Source of the DNA: Rhizoctonia solani
Lineage: Eukaryota > Basidiomycota > Agaricomycetes > Cantharellales > Ceratobasidiaceae
Reading direction: 5' to 3'
DNA: 64,000 bases
NCBI RefSeq assembly: GCF_016906535.1
Contig: NC_057370.1
Span: 1,736,001-1,800,000 of the forward strand
A model generated the notes under the pieces. The model was not told where the DNA came from, searched no databases, and saw only the letters and a program-made list of their open reading frames with translations. Positions 24,419-36,325 of the stretch are shown one piece after another. Positions within the stretch are counted from its first letter, which is position 1; every line of letters starts with the position of its first letter. Position numbers and translations under genes: made by a program.

Positions 24419-24859
24419 AGATCACGAGTACCCTGGGTCCATATGTACTACAACCATAACTGTGATATTCATCTTGCAATACCAAAACCGTATACCCAGT
24501 TGTTTCCTTGCGTAAAGCGTTTGCAATTTCAGCATTCGACTCATATTTATGACAAAGCACCGCACTCCTTGCCGCCAGTGACCACGGATTATGAAGCGCA
24601 CCATACAAGTGATTACCAAGGTGATATCATTGATGAAAGCCAGGCGCCTTAGTATATAATAGCATTACCCATTTGATGATGCCAGACTTTCCCTACCACA
24701 TCTAAACGCGATGCCAATCGAGTTAAAAGGGTGTGTAATGTCTTGATGATACTTTCGGTCCCGTGTATATGCGCATCCTATAACTTCGCCCCAACCAGAT
24801 CGTGTCATTGCGGGGCTGTAAACTTCAAGTGTCTCTCCAACACCCCGGTTCCATACCAA
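24378..24859 (-). CDS. Unrecognised minus-strand open frames, tail-to-tail with PP4c
   Basis: Two minus-strand stretches read as plausible protein. One is MVWNRGVGETLEVYSP... to CGRESLASSNG. After a possible GT-AG intron and a short exon (RLAFINDIT) comes ALHNPWSLAARSAVLCHKYE to [14 protein letters not shown] do not recognise the family, cannot fix the first exon or the stop, and the 3' part would overlap the last PP4c exon on the other strand. It may be an exon pair of a small gene, a decayed gene, or chance. Confidence 0.25.
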
Positions 24860-25154
24860 GTGAGTAAATAAGTGTTATTGTTCTCCTTATCTAACATTTG
24901 CCTGAATCTAGTTGTGTCAATGCAGTTAGTAACATGTATTCTAACTTAAGCTATTACTCAATATATTCATGACGGCCCTAGGCATATGTCGCAAGGTAGA
25001 TCTAGACTATTGAATAAATGACAATTTAATAACATCATCTTCTCCTAAGGTCGGCGGGTATATGGGAAGGTATGCGTCGCCACAACACGTACATTATGGC
25101 TGCCATTGAAATGTGATAGCGTCAACATTATGGCTTTGACTAAGTCACTGTCAG
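24860..25154. other. Spacer upstream of the GFA-like exon, nothing recognised
   Basis: A/T-rich, with many stops in all frames. The missing Cys-rich exon of the GFA gene was sought here without success. Confidence 0.4.
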
Positions 25155-25572
25155 TTGATGGGGAAAGCAATGTCAAGTGAGTTGAGACCAACACATGAAA
25201 GATCCATTGAAATCAACATTATTAGATTTTATACTCCTAAGAACAGCGAAACTGGGGAGCTTCTAACGTCGAAAAGATTCTTTTGTCAAAATTGCGGGAG
25301 TATGCTTTGGCTGCACGATCCAACCTGGGACGAATGGGTAGGCGCAGCGTTTCTCGTACATCCGAACAATGCCAATTGATGCACCGCTACAGATTTATCC
25401 CTTTGCATCTGCAATCGACACACCTTTGCCCAAAGCTGAAAAGACTCTGTCCATTATGCGCGATTCTTGTCCCGAGTACATCCCTGTTCCTGAAGCAAGC
25501 GTAGTCCTGCCAAAGTACAACGAAGAAGGAATCGAACAGTGGCACAAGAGTCACGGTGCCTGGGTTGACTAG
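25155..25572 (+). CDS. GFA/CENP-V (Mss4-like) domain protein, N-terminal part not found
   Basis: Two exons (to 25337 and 25393-25572) join across a 55-bp intron to give the C-terminal half of a GFA-type zinc-fold protein. Visible are KRFFCQNCGSMLWLHDPTWD, with the CxxC zinc pair, then IYPFASAIDTPLPK and the closing EQWHKSHGAWVD. Relatives of the glutathione-dependent formaldehyde-activating/CENP-V fold need another Cys pair upstream (CxC...CxxC). I see no such motif in the preceding 700 bp, so either an exon is missed or the gene is truncated. The given start is simply the first in-frame ATG. Substrate unknown. Confidence 0.5.
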
Positions 25573-26077
25573 CGAATCATAATGGTAGATAACCTCGTCG
25601 GCTGCTGACCCGCATCCCGAATACAGAATAAATGAAGTTCCCAGAACAATAATTTTTGAAGTGTTTTGTCTAGCCAAAACAAAGCAGAGCGAAGATAGCC
25701 GATAAGATGTGTATATTTGTACTCTCTGTGACTATTGGTAATAAACTAGTGACACATAACTTTCGACGTGACCATACACAATGATCGTGTTACTGTAGGA
25801 TATATGCGCCGGGTTGACGGCGTTTATACTATATAAAATGAGCATAGATTTACTAAACTCCAAAATCTTTGCCACAGGCATAGGTCAAATTACCCACGCA
25901 TTCGGCTGTGAATTACTAATACATCATTCAAGGTCACTGCGAACTTAACCCCGTCACGCACTTGGTCTTGCGTAGCTCAGTCACGCAAAGAAAACCACTT
26001 CGATCGTTATCTCGCCCATTGTAGTATCACTCTATCCTGGGTTTACTAAACACATTATCGACCAGTACTTCATATAC
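25573..26077. other. Intergenic, nothing recognised
   Basis: No open frame with a motif. Contains the 3' region of the GFA-like gene and the promoter of the DNAJC28-type gene. Confidence 0.5.
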
Positions 26078-27775
26078 ATGCAACTCAAGGCCCTCGCGCT
26101 CGTATCGAGAAGTGGCCACAAACCCATAGTTTGTCTGCACTTGCAATCGAATCACCAGCTGTGGCGCAAGAGAAACAGTTACCAATCTTCGAGTGCCAAA
26201 CTTTTCGCGGATGCCGAAGCAGAAGAAAGAGACTTTTCAAATATTCACAGGCCATCACGAGCGGATATTATTCGCCAAAAAGAAGAAAATTGGGATGGAG
26301 AAGAGCGTATCCAAGACGCAGTCTTAAGGATGCTCGTTGATAAGTAGGTATTTGGTCCTCATATATGCTATGATTAATTGAGAAATGCCACTTAGGTATA
26401 AACCACTTCGTACTGGACAAATACAAACGGCAGATGAAAAGCTAAAACACAATATTCCTCGAGTATTGACTAAAATTACTACTCAAGAGTGGGGTAGTGA
26501 AAACGGTTTGGAATCACGCCAATCCACCGATATGTCTCATTACACGGCTTCTACGTATGAGGCCCCTGCACCCGGACCAGATCAATTATCTTCTACCGAA
26601 CCCGTCCCACCATGGCTCGTTACATTCAAAGTTCCGTCGCACGCGCAAGCGTCTATCAAGTTTGGCAATTTTATTTCTACCCCACCCCGTTTGGTTACAA
26701 GCTCGACCTCAGATCCTTTACAGAAGCCTGTTCGATTGGATCCGCTCTCTACGCGTACCCGCGCCAAGCAAAAGGCCGAAAAACGGTTCGCACAGGTGGC
26801 AGGGAGGATAGATCGGGCCCGCGAATCTATTATTGATTATCGAAGTGGGGTACATGGTCAAGAAACCGGATCGCGCCCAAATCCTGTGAGCATACGGGGG
26901 TGGAATGCGTTGATCGAGGAGAGAATTCAGGTAAGTTGGATTTTACAGTTACCTAAGTGACCACAATGTTTCATGGTTTTATCGTTAATTTGATCACGGT
27001 CACAGAAAGCACAGGCTACAGGGATGTTTGACAGAATCGAAGGGGTGCGTACTAAATATTGAGTGTTTCGGATGTTAGACAATTTGTTTACTGTATCGGT
27101 GCTCCAGAGAGGCAAGCCCCTGCGACGAACGGTTGACGAAATGAATCCTTTTGTCGCACGGGAGGAATTTTTGATGAACAGAATTGTTTTAAAAAATGAT
27201 GCAGCCCCACCTTGGGTTGAGTTGCAAAAAGGTGCGCATGCACTCCTATTGTCGTTGCACATTTCGAGATCAAAAACATGGGCTCATTTGGAACTTAATT
27301 AGAGGCCGAAAAGGCAACAGTCCAATTCCGGGAGCTTTTGATTAGTGGTTGGACGCGGCGGGTAACGCGAATGCTTCCCTTGTCCAATCCCACAAGTAAG
27401 CTTGCGAGCCTTACACCCGAGTTGGCATCAAAACTCCGGGATAGTGAGTGGGAACAACAAGAGGCAAAGTTTCACGAAGCGGCAATTCGGGATACAAACG
27501 AAGCTATTCGTCGGTACAATGCGGTGGCACCGTACATTGTCCGCCGGCCATTACTGACACTGCAATCTGAGCTAGCAAAGTGCTACGCTGACGCTGCCAA
27601 GGGTATTGTCATTTCCATACAAGCGCGTTTGGCGGAAAACGAATACGCCGGGAACCCTGAAAGTACATCGCTTGCGTCCAGTGAGTTTTCACACCCTACG
27701 GGCTGGGGGCTAGGAGTGCTGCTGAGCAATGCGATGAAACGGGCATATACACGTTTGTTTGGGCGCATGTACTAA
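26078..27775 (+). CDS. DNAJC28-like protein (DUF1992), probably mitochondrial
   Basis: Five exons: 26078-26343, 26396-26930, 27006-27044, 27108-27231 and 27303-27775. The signature of the DUF1992/DNAJC28 family is built across three of them: ALIEERIQ|KAQATGMFDRIEG|RGKPLRR, followed by NPFVAREEFLMNRI and PPWVELQKEAE. The N-terminus is basic, with few acidic residues until after position 45, fitting a mitochondrial leader. A J-domain is not seen, as in many fungal members that keep only DUF1992. Human DNAJC28 has been linked to Golgi/COG function, but the fungal role is unknown. The C-terminal half is helical and charged. Splices are all GT-AG and no frame break is present. Confidence 0.82.
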
Positions 27776-28454
27776 ACGTGGTGGCCGACACGATGCATAT
27801 GCATATATTGATTGATGCCTCATGTCTGTGGGGGAAATCCTGCTAAGAATCCCTGGAGGTGACATCTACAACGGTCACAAGGACAATAATAGAAGGGTCA
27901 ACAATTGCAAGCAGAAAAACAAAAATCGCCGTCACATGACCGAGCTGTCACGTGCGGGTCCGCAGTTGCTGTTCGCACCAAGCTCTACATAGCGAAATTC
28001 TTGTCCCTGGCACCAGGGCAAAGTTATCTATTCAGAAATTCGGCTCCACATGAGTGACTGGGCGCAAATTTTATCTGTGCCGAGGCTAGCCAGATCTGAA
28101 GAAAGGACGTGTCACAAGAGATGTGACCGCGGGTATGGTGCCCCGTGACAAAGGGCCTTACCCAAAAAGGAGCTAGATGGAGTCTTAAGACCCTGTGAAG
28201 GGAGTGTGACATGCTGGTTGGAAGTCAAGGATATTCGGCTGGGAACAATCCGGTCACAATCCCCCTAGGGCGGCGCGCCTCGTTTCTGTCGTACAATACC
28301 TGCGCAAGCAAAGCTTTTGCATCTAAAAGCAGGGCGTTGCGCCTCGTTCTCTCCTCACCACCACTGCCCAGCGCTCCTCTTCTGCCCTCTCCGGCCATCA
28401 CTAGTCACTTGTCACTGTAGCCTAGCCTTATACTTTTCCCTACTACACTTAGAA
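27776..28454. other. Intergenic, nothing recognised
   Basis: About 680 bp with a C/T-rich tract just before the next start (28360-28450), typical of a fungal core promoter. No other feature seen. Confidence 0.5.
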
Positions 28455-28852
28455 ATGGAGGTTGTTACCGATGTCATTGTGAGTGACTTCAGCAATGCCC
28501 CATGGCGCATCCTAAACTCCTTTCTTCACAGCCCGGCGACATTGTTGCTGTTAACGTCGACCACTCTCGCCGTGAGGGTCTCGTCGTTGGTCACCACTAC
28601 GATGCCTTGGTTAGTCTTGAATTACTCATGTTTCTCGAGCCAATATTTACCTGGGTCTACAGGGTCGTCACATCGTTGAAGTCCAATTAGATGGCTACCC
28701 TAACTACTACCATGCTTGGTACGGCATTCATTCATCTGAGAATTCACGAAACTAAAACATCTCTTAGGATGCCAACAGTAACTCGTATTCGCCGAACGAC
28801 GACTTATCAGCCAGCGCGTTATCGTGCTGTTGAGCGACACGTCTACTACTAG
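28455..28852 (+). CDS. Small orphan protein, 80 residues, four exons
   Basis: Exons 28455-28478, 28532-28609, 28663-28718 and 28768-28852 join with clean GT-AG signals into one frame. It runs MEVVTDVI|PGDIVAVNVDHSR, then EGLVVGHHYDALGRHIVEVQ, LDGYPNYYHAWMPTVTRIRR and finally ARYRAVERHVYYY. No signal peptide, membrane segment or known domain. The beta-rich start (GDIVAVNV, LVVGHHY, HIVEVQLDGY) with a basic, Tyr-rich tail could form an SH3-like barrel, but that is a guess. Codon choice (C-ending codons in exons 2 and 3) and consistent splicing argue it is a real, well-expressed gene. It is too fragmented to be found as a long open frame. Confidence 0.7.
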
Positions 28853-29252
28853 ACTTTGTGTGTTCGCGGGATGGCTTTCCATTTTGTCACTGAACAGTTG
28901 AAATCACGATCACACGACTTATTCTACGAATTTTTCGATTTCCTGTCATGGCTGTAAAAGATGGAGCATTGTACACACCGGGCTGCTTGTGGGCCTCGGA
29001 TCGTATTGATTATGGTTTGAGTATTATATATGTTTTTATGGCACCAACTAGATTCATCCTTTTCTTATTTAATAATTGTTTTTATATGTGAGAACACGAA
29101 TTGCACTGGTGGGATAGTCTTCAATCCAAGGACAGTCGATAGGGTATATTTTTCGCCTTTTGGCATCAAGTGGGAATGAACCTTTCAACCTCGTATCCTT
29201 AAGTATACAGTAAACAAACAAACAGACGAACACAGCTGATGCAATATGAAAT
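28853..29252. other. Convergent intergenic region, nothing recognised
   Basis: Lies between the stop of the 80-residue orphan and the stop of the ubiquitin protease. A/T-rich 3'-UTR-like sequence. Confidence 0.5.
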
Positions 29253-31600
29253 CTACGACGATAAAGCTACTGGGACTTGAGCATGAGTCAACGGCTGTGG
29301 AGAATAGTCTCTACGCTGTCGTCGAGGGGATACAGGCGGAGATTTCTGGACTCTTAAAGGTTGAGACTGTGATGACGTTTGAGGCCTTTGTGGTGTATCT
29401 GTTCTTGGTCGGGTTGTTGGGGGTTCATCAACTTCAAGTATATCGGGAGCTGTGCTATTTGCTCGTGTCGTAGACCGAGAATTCGACATGATAGAGACGC
29501 TGCGCAAGACGCGTGGACGAATAGTAGGTCGAGGTGTCCGATACGTTTGGTCTTCGTTTGATCCAACCGGGAGCACCATCGAAGTTGTGTGAGTTGAACC
29601 AAGCCCAATCGGATGTTGACCTTCGTATGTCCCATTAGGCTCGGCACTTGGTTCAGTTTTTTCGTCTTCCACACGCTCATAGTACAGCATAAAGGTCCCC
29701 ACAGTTTCGCTCAATACTTCTCGCAAGGAAACCTCTGCAACATCGGCGTCGCTTGCTCTTATCCAGCGATCACCAGGCACCCGACGAAAAGTAACATAAT
29801 GTCCGTACGAATGAGCCCCATAGTGACAAACGACAGCTGCAAGGCGGTACATGATGGTGCAGCCACCACCTATTGGGCTTTTGGGTGGGAATAATTGGCT
29901 GTTGGGTCCCAGATGTGTTGCTCCGTTGGTCAATCCAGAGTTAGGGAAAATAAAAGGCCTTCCATCAATTGGGGTAACAACAGGAGTCGTCGGTTGTGAG
30001 ATAGGCATTGTTGGTGATGTGCTTAGTTGTCCAGATGTCGTAAAGGGAGCTAGATCGAGGTACTCCGGAAAGGTAACTCGACAGGGATTTTTTATTGCTC
30101 GACCAAAGAATGCGGAACGCTGAAGATGAAGAGCTAATACCGGTGGCAGCTAAAGTCCTTCGTGTTAGATATTTACATTGATCCAGTTAATGCGCACTTA
30201 CCCTAGCAATCATGACCTGTTTAGTTGAGTGTTTACTGTACACCTTTTCCATCTTGAGGCCCTTGATTTCGTCTTCGACCTTTCGGTCCATGATTGCCTT
30301 TCTAGCCAATTCTTCTAGTTTGCGGGTTTCTTTTTCTCGTTTCTTTCGTGAGGTTGTCGCTTTAGGTTTCTCCCCCGGCATCGCCGCATTCGCCGCATTG
30401 GTACGTTGTCGCTCAATTTCTCCCAACAATCGTTTGTGTGTTGCTTTCATGGAGCACATACTACACAAGCAATCTTCGAGGATTTCGAGTCGAGTGTAGT
30501 CTTGCAAGCACTGGAACAGTGAAGTCCCGGACTAAGGCACGAGCGCAAGAATTTATCAATATCAAGAGCGCATACCCGTGTTTTCACTCACCAAGGGGGG
30601 AACGGATAGAGAGACGTTATCGAACGCAAAATGTCTGACAGCCTCCGTGTATCCACAATCAACGCAACTCCTGCGCTGTGCCATAAGCCCGTCAAATACA
30701 CTCCGGGTCGAGACATCTGAGTCTGAAGTCTGAAGTGTCCCCGCTGTCGCCAACCCGCCTAGGCCCCTCTCACGCAATCGCTCTTGCAAAACCGTCCCGG
30801 CTTCATCTCGAACGACGCTGGACAATAGCTGAAATAGCTCCTGTGCATCCTGGTGTTCACGGGATGAGAATAATGCACTACGTTTTCCCGAGTCTGACCC
30901 AGATAATGCTTTGATGACCTCGGAAGGTCTAAACGACGAGGGCCGACGATGAGGTGTATTAAGGTCTACGTGGCGTTGGTGGATGCTCGCTCATGAGTCC
31001 CACGAATTCGATTCCAGAACATAGCAAACACTAACCTATAAGCACCTTGCGGAGTGCATCCAACACTGGGGTCGATACATCCCAATCCTCTGCATTCTTA
31101 TAAATCTCTTCAATTTGAGGCTGCAGTGAGCTCAGAGATGCAAACGCCTGCACATCGCTGGTAGGTTAAGCATTCCTTGCTTAAGTTATTTTAAATACCT
31201 GCACTGTCGAATTGAAAAAGCAATATGTCCCTGATATGTTAACCAATCCGGGATAGCAACCTTTGGATACTTGGGGACCCGATAATCAATTACGGACACC
31301 ATCTAAGAACTGGACTTATAACGTACCTAATGTTGACTGGGAATCTTGGGTCAAGTCAGCCCTTCGCCTTATACCTTTATTCCTCCTTCCCGAACCCTTT
31401 CTATCGATTCTGGATTCACCATCTCCCCACAGCCAACCCAAACCAATATAATCTAAAATCATAGATCCCAGCTGTAGACCAAAAAACGTGGATACGAGTG
31501 ACAGAAACAAGGGTGGGCCCACAGCAAGGATAGAGAGAAGCGCGACTGTGTGTGGCTCGAGGTCGCTAACCACGTCCCGGACTTGTGATAAAATACTCAT
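29253..31600 (-). CDS. Ubiquitin-specific protease with N-terminal membrane anchor (Ubp1/USP30-like)
   Basis: A cysteine protease that removes ubiquitin. It starts at 31600 with a hydrophobic segment at about residues 17-40 (TVALLSILAVGPPLFLSLVS), so it is probably anchored in a membrane as yeast Ubp1 and human USP30 are. The catalytic Cys box follows in exon 2: SGTYCFFNSTVQAFASL. Further on come HQDAQELFQLL, a CxxC zinc pair (RRSCVDCGY), a second (CLCSMC), ALHLQRSAFF, and the His box GAHSYGHYVTFRR with the closing MLYYERV. A long charged helix (QRTNAANAAMPGEKPKATTS onward) is inserted between the zinc ribbon halves. The tail after the His box is Ser/Pro/Arg-rich. No frame break was needed. 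Membrane and substrate are not determined. Confidence 0.85.
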
Positions 31601-33849
31601 GTGCGGATATGGATGGGCTGCACGTCATCATAAGCTCCGCGATCGCTTAGTCACTTGCAATTGGAGCGATGTCACGTGACTCCTAGATTTAACTGGGCCG
31701 GACTCCGTTTCTTCAGACTGGTTGGTTGTTGGTTGTTCGGGGCATTCACACCAGGGCTAACGTCCAAGTCACAATTTTTATATTTCTTACATTATAATCA
31801 TGCTCTACTCTGGTGCGTGAGATCAATTTTGTTAAGAAGTTTCGCGCTATTCTATAGCTGCATGTCATGGCATTGGGTAAACGGTGCAAGCGCCACATAG
31901 TGCAACCATATGTACATCCTATACTTTCGCATTCGTTATTCAAGTTTCTCAATACTTCCCGGATCAACTCACCTGAAATATAAATCTAAGGAGCTCTGTA
32001 AAGCTCAGTGCTGATCTCGCTACAGGGTCCATGTTGTTGTTGCGGAATCCCCATATGATCGTTCGTAGATCACTCAGATCGATTCTACGGTACTAACGCA
32101 ATTGGAAACTTGACCAGATTGGCGCTACAGGATCTGACTGCGCGCTGCGAGTTCTCCATACCGAAAAATGTACTGGACCTATTGTCGCCATAAAAGGCTA
32201 AAACATTTAGTCCCCTACCCACTACACTCAGATTTCACAAGGCCACCATCATTTTTACCAACCAAGCTTCTTCGTTGTACAGTATTAACCGTAGTCTCAG
32301 ATGACTTCCGAACATTTCCCATGACAGATATTTGATTTCTCCAGTATTTATGGAAGAAAGAAATTTTCATTAGCCTGAGGGTTATCATCTGCGCATGCGA
32401 CCGAAAATCTTGAACGGATCGTGTGCTCTTTTCAACGCTAGCCAACATGGTCAGTCCGTCATTCTTTCACCTGCTTGTACTTTCAAGATCTACTAGCAAT
32501 ATTGGCACATTATAGATGTGTGATATAAATGAATAAACTTAAAGTAGATTTGCCACATACTCCGAGTTGTAAGAATAGTAGATTTTTGAAAGAATCAAAC
32601 ATAGTTGAATGATTTTTGACAGATTTCAACGCCGTCTGTGCTGTGTCAACAAGACCGTTCAGAATACACCTATTCATTACAGCTCCTCTATGGCAAAGTT
32701 CGGCGATCCGCGGAGTACTGGTATTATAAAACTCGATTAACGAAAGAACCGCCTCTGTCACTATCGAAGAGGGTGTTTCTAAATTCTGTACTAATATGTG
32801 CTTGTTGAACTTATTGGCCGAATACCGGGTCTTACAGGTGGTATAGGCACTTTAAATACCCTGCACATCGGTACTTAGAGGTTCCTGTCGGCCACTTTTC
32901 ATTTCCCAACTATTTAATTGAAGAAAAGACACTCATAAGAACCAACGTGTGTTTACCAAGAATTTCTAACAATTAATGATAGTAAACGTCCTTGAGACTT
33001 GCACACATGGTACAATATAGCTTCCGATTAGAGGGTGGATATATATGCCAGCTATATACGCGCCAATAGGTTGATTCCTTCAGAAGTGCCAGAAATGGAG
33101 CTTTACCCTTTAAACATTCAACTTTTAGCCCTCTAGTTTCAATCGTTCGCCGTTTCTCCATCGCCAGACTTGAAGGCGGAATAGATTTACCTTAAATTGC
33201 TGGAGCCGAATAGATGCACTTCACGTGACATGACGTGATTCAATAGGAGAATGGTGTATGCAGATCCTATAAAATAGACCCATATGCAGGACGTGGTTGT
33301 TACTTACCTCTCTCTGCTCCAGATGAATCTTTTCTCGAGGCGTCTACACTACTTCCACACTTGTCTGACGTAAACCTACGATTCTGCTTGACCGTAATCG
33401 AGACAATGCTTCTGCTGGGCGACGCTTTGATCTTAATTAGTGAACGAATCAGAAAGCAACAGTTGCCTCTAATGGACTCATGAAAAATCTTAGAAATCTG
33501 ACTCGCCTGCTATACTAGAGAGGCCGGGTTGATCAATGAAGCGGTGAGGACCCACGTGGGTACAGTAATGCATTATTCAGCAATGAAGTAGCATGACCCC
33601 ACAAGTATTAGCTTGGCTATAGCGATAAGCTCGATCCAATATCTTGTGCCTGAGTCATGGGTACTTATCATCGGCATGGTTGTATCTCCCGCCTTAGTTC
33701 CGGTACTTTAGTCATCTACGGAGGCCGTGTGGACCAAATACTTCTATTTCACCTGTGTTCAGATTGGAGGATACAAGTTGCTCATTCACAAACGACACTC
33801 TACCCTCAGCCCTCAATTACCTGCTAGAAATCCAGATACATTGCCTTCC
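31601..33849. other. Gene-poor stretch; one possible minus-strand orphan inside
   Basis: No known domain seen on either strand. The only coding-like text is on the minus strand at 31900-33161 (listed separately). The last 500 bp probably contains the aminotransferase promoter. Confidence 0.4.
31900..33161 (-). CDS. Possible orphan gene or gene relic, helix-rich
   Basis: Minus-strand pieces that could be exons: MEKRRTIETRGLKVECLKGK from 33161; ILNGLVDTAQTALKSVKNHS near 32,650; MLASVEKSTRSVQDFRSHAQ from 32448; and RIDLSDLRTIIWGFRNNN near 32,050, which ends in a good donor. They are helical and rich in Leu, Ser and Lys. I could not join them into one convincing frame, and the start is unsupported. 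It may be a decayed gene. Confidence 0.2.
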
Positions 33850-36071
33850 ATGGCAAAATTAGACAGCCCAGTAGACTTCTCTCACATCTCTCCGATGAAG
33901 CCAGGGGCATGAAGCCGAACCCTTTGAAGGGAATGTACAAGTACTGGGGAATGCCTGGTCTCGTAAATCTGGCAGGTAGGCCGTGCACTCCAAATGTTAT
34001 ATATATTATGCTCATCAGTTTTATCTTATTCTATTAGGAGGCAAGGCTTTTTAAAATTTCATTTACGCTCGGAACCGTTGCTTATGCTCAATTTTATTCC
34101 CGTAATAGGTTTGCCACACCCATCGCTTTTTCCATACGAAACCATGAGTGCCGATGTATTACCACCAAGCGCATTTTCCGTCGGGGGCTCTGATGGGCTA
34201 CTCTCATGGATCATGTCCGCATTTAGGAACAGGAGAGCAACAACCCAGATAACAATACCGAAGTATGCTAATCCCAAAGATGGCCCCAATGAGATCCAGT
34301 TATCTACAGCACTCCAATACAGTAAGCTCACGGTAACTCGCTGATGTAGTCTGTGTTAATTTACGCTGTATAAGGCATGGTCGAAGGACTTCCAGCCTTC
34401 GTAGATTTTGTTCGTAATTTTACCTTACGGGTATTCCAGCCCGTATATTCCGATTTTCGCGTCCTTGCCAACTCCGGAAACACCGATGGGTGGACCAAGG
34501 CCTGCACGATCTTGTGTCAGCCTGGAGAATTCATCTTGACCGAAGATTGGACATATCCGGGAGCACTGCTGTCGGCCTGGCCTTCAGGGGTGCGGCCCTA
34601 TCCAGTACCCATGGATAACTTTGGTATGATCCCGCGCGAATTAGAACAGATCCTTGAGCAGTGGAACGAGGTCGATCACGAAGGGAAGCGACGCCCACAT
34701 GTCATGTATACTATTCCCGTCGGGCAGAATCCTACTGGTGCTGTAAGTTTAGGTTGTGGCACCCAGCAAGTGTCCCTACTAAACCCTCGCACAGGTTATG
34801 GATACCAAGCGCAAGCAGGAGGTTTACGATATTTGCGTGAAATATGGTACATTTAACCCTATCTAATATAATTATGTTTTGACTTAGACCACGCATTTAG
34901 ATGTCATTATTGTAGAGGATGACCCCTATTACTTCCTCCAATATCCAGAATATAGACGAAAGAGCGAAAGGAGCCTTCGTAGTCACATTCCTGGCAAAGT
35001 CAGCCCCGAAATGTCCCGAAAATTCCTGGATACGCTGGCCCCGAGCTACTTGAAGTAAGTTTCCCAGGAGAGGCTACAGGGGTGATTGCTAACCTTTGTC
35101 AGGATTGATTACCAAGGCCGTGTGATTCGCCTTGACACATTCTCCAAGGTTGGTTGGCTGGTGATATATCAAAGGTTATGCCTCTGATTCCATCTAGACC
35201 ATTGGCCCTGGATGCCGCCTCGGTTGGACAACTTGCAATGCGTTGTTCGCCACGGTGATGGGAGACTATAGCGCAAGCAAGACTAACCAGTCGAGCGGTA
35301 TATCACAGGCTATGGTTATGCAGCTAGTCTCGAAACAATGGGGCCACGATGGATACATCCGTTGGTTGAGAGGTGAGCAATTGATTCGAATTGACCTTGG
35401 TTGATCGTAATTGATACAATGCCATACCTAGGTATCGGGGCGCAGTATACTGAGAGACGTAACCTGATGCTGGACTCCCTCTTTGAATCATCATCATCTT
35501 CGGGGCTTGAGCTCGTCCAAAATCATGGGGTGTCACAAGAGACCGTTGCAGTGTATGACGCGTATGCCAAACCAAATGGAGTCCTGTACGATAGCCTTGA
35601 CGAGAAATTTCCACCCAAAGGCAAAACGTTATTCAGTTTTTCTCTTCCAAACGCTGGGATGTTCCTCTGGATTAAATTTCATATAAAGAATCATCGTGAC
35701 TGGGTACCACACCCTACCTCTGGCTCGAAATTGGAAGTAAAGCTTTGGACAGGTGAGCCGAGAACTTCCCTACTTCATAGTTATTCTAAAAAAATAATTT
35801 ATAGACCTTGCTGAGGCTGGAGTTATGTTTGCCCCCGGATACATGTTCTCGACGGATGAAGATGATTCACCCTCCCATGAGGGTTTTGTTGAATCTGACC
35901 TCCAGCCTGAATATGCACATATGCGTGTGTCCTTCTCGAGCTCTACGGTAAACCTGTTTTAAATTGAATGGCTATCTGTAAGCTAATCCGCTATACCACC
36001 GCATACAGAAAGAAGAGATTGCCAAAGCCATGAAAACGTTTGTGGAGGTGACGCTAAAGTTCTTCCGATAA
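33850..36071 (+). CDS. ARO8: Aromatic amino acid / 2-aminoadipate aminotransferase (Aro8 type), apparent frameshift
   Basis: A PLP enzyme that transfers amino groups between aromatic amino acids (or 2-aminoadipate in lysine synthesis) and 2-oxo acids. Visible family blocks: KPNPLKGMYKYWGMPGLVNL, GLPHPSLFPYETMS, ANSGNTDGWTKA, YTIPVGQNPTGA, VIIVEDDPYYFLQYPEY, the Schiff-base Lys in RLDTFSKTIGPGCRLGW, MFLWIKF, and the C-terminal MRVSFSSST and KAMKTFVEVTLKFFR. About nine exons. The first exon reads MAKLDSPVDFSH, then needs a one-base shift at 33883-33888 to continue as LSDEARGMKPNPLK. Without it, translation would have to begin at the internal ATG near 33909. Intron 1 (33976-34108) is unusually long for this locus. 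Confidence 0.88.
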
Positions 36072-36325
36072 TTTTCGACCTGTGCTGTAATACTTAGACC
36101 TATAAATCTTTCTGCTCCTGTACTATCAACAATAAAACGAGAAGGTTCTTTGCCAAATTGAGTCTCATTGGACAAGGCCAACTGGATGTTGCCCATAAAT
36201 CGTTTGCCTGACAAATCTGAGGCCAAATAGCCCCGTGTTAAGTCACGTGAAAACGGCACCATCATCACATTGACGTCGTCTACTGTATCACTTGGGGACT
36301 TATATCAGGAATAGCCTAGTGAGCG

